In this document: piece by piece, positions 7,084 through 8,405 of the stretch
Numbering within the stretch: position 1 is the stretch's first letter
How the letters are laid out: the number at the start of each line of letters is the position of its first letter
Assembly: GCA_026393655.1 (NCBI GenBank)
Contig: JAPKZT010000203.1
Coordinates: forward strand, 1 to 8,405
Length of the DNA stretch: 8,405 nucleotides
Source: Actinomycetota bacterium
GTDB taxonomy: Bacteria; Actinomycetota; Acidimicrobiia; Acidimicrobiales; Ilumatobacteraceae
Direction: 5' to 3'
The notes under the pieces: model-generated
What the model was told of the DNA's origin: nothing
What the model saw: only the letters and a program-made list of their open reading frames with translations
Databases searched by the model: none
Translations under genes and position numbers: made by a program

Positions 7084-7407
7084 ATGACTACAGACACGAC
7101 ACACACTGCAACAACTGCCGAGCATGCAGAAAGTCATGGCATGAGCAACGCAGGTTATATTCGTATTGCAGCGATCTTGGCGGCAATTACTGCTCTTGAA
7201 GTTTCAACTGTTTATGTTGATTTTGGTCCACTATTTTTGCCCGCGCTATTAATTATGATGGCTGTCAAATTTATAATGGTCGTAAGTTATTTCATGCATT
7301 TAAAGTTTGATAATAAGTTATTTAGTTTTATGTTTTACGCAGGGCTCATTTTGGCTGTCGGTGTATACGCAGCCTTTCTTGCGACTTTCCATTTTTTTAT
7401 TCAATAA
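7084..7407 (+). CDS. ctaF: Cytochrome c oxidase subunit IV (small prokaryotic type)
   Basis: A 107-residue accessory oxidase subunit with three membrane helices (about 25-43, 48-70 and 80-104). Signature features are A-L-E-V near the end of helix 1 and V-K-F-I-M-V-V-S-Y-F-M-H-L-K-F-D, the typical K-F..V..(Y/F)FMHLK.D element of prokaryotic COX4. The first 22 residues are soluble and rich in Thr, His and Glu. The ATG at 7084 is two bases after the ctaE stop and is preferred over an in-frame start at 7018 inside ctaE. It completes the II-I-III-IV set and probably aids complex stability. Confidence 0.93.
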   Translation: MTTDTTHTATTAEHAESHGMSNAGYIRIAAILAAITALEVSTVYVDFGPLFLPALLIMMAVKFIMVVSYFMHLKFDNKLFSFMFYAGLILAVGVYAAFLATFHFFIQ

Positions 7408-7412
7408 CGACT

Positions 7413-7418
7413 TAGCCT
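7413..7418 (+). promoter_or_regulatory. Possible -10 element for a leaderless ctaG transcript
   Basis: The 17-nt gap before ctaG contains TAGCCT, a TAnnnT hexamer. Its last base lies seven nt before the ATG, so transcription would start at or next to the start codon. No Shine-Dalgarno sequence lies in the gap, and no convincing -35 element is visible upstream. Leaderless genes with this geometry are common in actinobacteria. A single degenerate hexamer in an A/T-rich gap can arise by chance. Confidence 0.3.
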
Positions 7419-7424
7419 AAAAAT

Positions 7425-8354
7425 ATGATCGCTATATTGGCTGATCGGTTTACTAGCGAACTGATAAATCCGTGGCGATTTCAGCCGCATCCAGAAGTTT
7501 GGCTTTTAGTGGTTGCTGTGTTGGGCGCCTACATCTACGCATTCCGTGTAATTGGCCCAGTGGTGGTGAAGGCTGGCCCTGTCATCACGACAAAGCAACG
7601 CAATGCATTTATAGCCGCAATCTTGATGTTGTGGCTGGCTTCAGACTGGCCTGTGCACGACATCGCCGAAGAATATCTCTATTCGGTTCACATGTTTCAA
7701 CACATGGTTCTCTCGTATTTCATGCCGCCACTTGTATTATTGGCAATCCCAAAGTGGCTATTTGAATCTGTGTTCGGACACGGACGTGCTCGACGAGTGA
7801 TCTCGTTTTTAGCAAAGCCAGTAATCGCCGGTGTCGCATTCAATTTGATAGTGATGATCACACATATTCCAGATGTTGTGAACCGCAGCGTTTCAAATGC
7901 CCCGATGCATTATGGCCTGCATGTGGCGTTGGTGCTCACGGCACTTCTTGTATGGATGCCAATTTGTGGACCTGATCGACAATTGCATTTGCAATCGGGT
8001 GGAAAAATGATCTATTTATTCTTGATGTCAGTTGTGCCGACGGTTCCGGCTGGATGGTTGACGTTCGCCGAAGGTGCTGTTTATAAACATTATGACATCC
8101 CAGTAAGAGTGTGGGGCTTGTCAGTTACAACTGATCAACAACTAGCAGGTGCGATAATGAAAACCGGTGGATCATTTTTCTTGTGGGCGATCATTATTTA
8201 TGTCTTTTTTAAACGATTTACTCCAGAATTTTCGGGTGACCGTTCATATCGCCAGATAAAAAGTCATGAAGACGAATCTGTTTTAACTTTTGGCGACGTT
8301 GAAGATGCTTTTGGTCGAGTTCCCCCAGCACCAGACCCAAATGTTAAAAGTTAG
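7425..8354 (+). CDS. ctaG: Cytochrome c oxidase assembly protein, Caa3_CtaG family
   Basis: A 309-residue polytopic membrane protein with about seven helices (roughly 26-47, 60-76, 90-109, 127-147, 160-181, 193-213 and 241-265). Motifs typical of the CtaG family of caa3 oxidases are visible: S-D-W-P-V-H-D at 73-79, Y-S-V-H-M-F-Q-H-M (H89, H93), P-P near the end of helix 3, and the histidine-bearing M-H-Y-G-L-H segment. In Bacillus, CtaG is needed for caa3 oxidase assembly, probably in copper insertion at CuB. The His-rich helix 3 fits that but does not prove it. It is unrelated in sequence to the Cox11-type CtaG of proteobacteria. The C-terminal tail of about 40 residues is charged and probably cytoplasmic. 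The ATG at 7425 has no Shine-Dalgarno site. Confidence 0.93.
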   Translation: MIAILADRFTSELINPWRFQPHPEVWLLVVAVLGAYIYAFRVIGPVVVKAGPVITTKQRNAFIAAILMLWLASDWPVHDIAEEYLYSVHMFQHMVLSYFMPPLVLLAIPKWLFESVFGHGRARRVISFLAKPVIAGVAFNLIVMITHIPDVVNRSVSNAPMHYGLHVALVLTALLVWMPICGPDRQLHLQSGGKMIYLFLMSVVPTVPAGWLTFAEGAVYKHYDIPVRVWGLSVTTDQQLAGAIMKTGGSFFLWAIIIYVFFKRFTPEFSGDRSYRQIKSHEDESVLTFGDVEDAFGRVPPAPDPNVKS

Positions 8355-8404
8355 TCAGACCACTTAAAACTGATTACGGCTAACGCGCACACTGCGAATG
8401 CCCA
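8351..8404 (-). CDS. Possible C-terminal end of a convergent membrane protein gene (partial)
   Basis: Read on the minus strand, the right edge gives an open frame ending W-A-F-A-V-C-A-L-A-V-I-S-F-K-W-S-D, then TAA at 8351-8353, overlapping the ctaG stop (TAG, 8352-8354) tail to tail. The hydrophobic run followed by a charged end looks like a last membrane helix, and the other two minus-strand frames contain stops. Only 17 codons are visible, so no family can be named and chance is a real alternative. No rho-independent terminator is visible between the genes. Confidence 0.3.
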   Translation of the reverse strand, partial: WAFAVCALAVISFKWSD

Positions 8405-8405
8405 C

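Noticed and set aside
8355..8405. Terminator after ctaG
   Set aside because: No stem-loop followed by a T-run is visible on either strand in the remaining 51 bases.

Overview
The window is one tightly packed plus-strand gene cluster for a caa3-type (A-family) cytochrome c oxidase. It has eight complete genes, almost no intergenic space, and a possible convergent gene tail at the right edge. The likely host is an actinobacterium, probably a moderate-GC planktonic Acidimicrobiia-like lineage. This is inference from three things: the order subunit II, I, III, IV then CtaG; a subunit I with a C-terminal transmembrane hairpin after an S-Y-W-P motif; and coupled, mostly Shine-Dalgarno-poor starts. 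No RNA gene, mobile element or CRISPR array was seen.

Right part (3230-8354), the active oxidase: ctaC (subunit II with an intact CuA site and a fused cytochrome c domain), ctaD (subunit I with all six metal-ligating histidines), ctaE (short five-helix subunit III), ctaF (small subunit IV), and ctaG (membrane assembly factor of the caa3/copper-delivery family). Together they would take electrons from the bc1-like part of the chain or a soluble cytochrome, pass them from haem c to CuA, haem a and the haem a3-CuB centre, and reduce O2 while pumping protons. CtaG would help load copper.

Left part (6-3233), the unusual region: three membrane genes immediately upstream, and coupled to ctaC, look like a degenerate copy of an oxidase. 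The first is a full-length 12-helix subunit I homologue in which all six haem/CuB histidines, the cross-linked Tyr and the D-channel Glu are replaced. The second is a subunit III homologue without the conserved Glu and His residues. The third is a seven-helix protein that carries the same hairpin as the CtaD C-terminus plus an outward-facing, cupredoxin-like domain without visible copper ligands. The reading frames are intact and long, so they look like maintained proteins rather than decaying pseudogenes. My inference is a metal-free 'shadow oxidase' complex that partners, scaffolds or assembles the real enzyme. I know of no description of such a module, but I could not search for one.

Coupling: the genes are joined by a TGATG-linked five-codon mini-cistron (gene 1 to 2), a 2-nt gap (2 to 3), a GTGA overlap (3 to ctaC), a 22-nt gap (ctaC to ctaD), a TGATG overlap (ctaD to ctaE) and a 2-nt gap (ctaE to ctaF). 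ctaG follows after 17 nt that contain a -10-like hexamer spaced as for a leaderless transcript.
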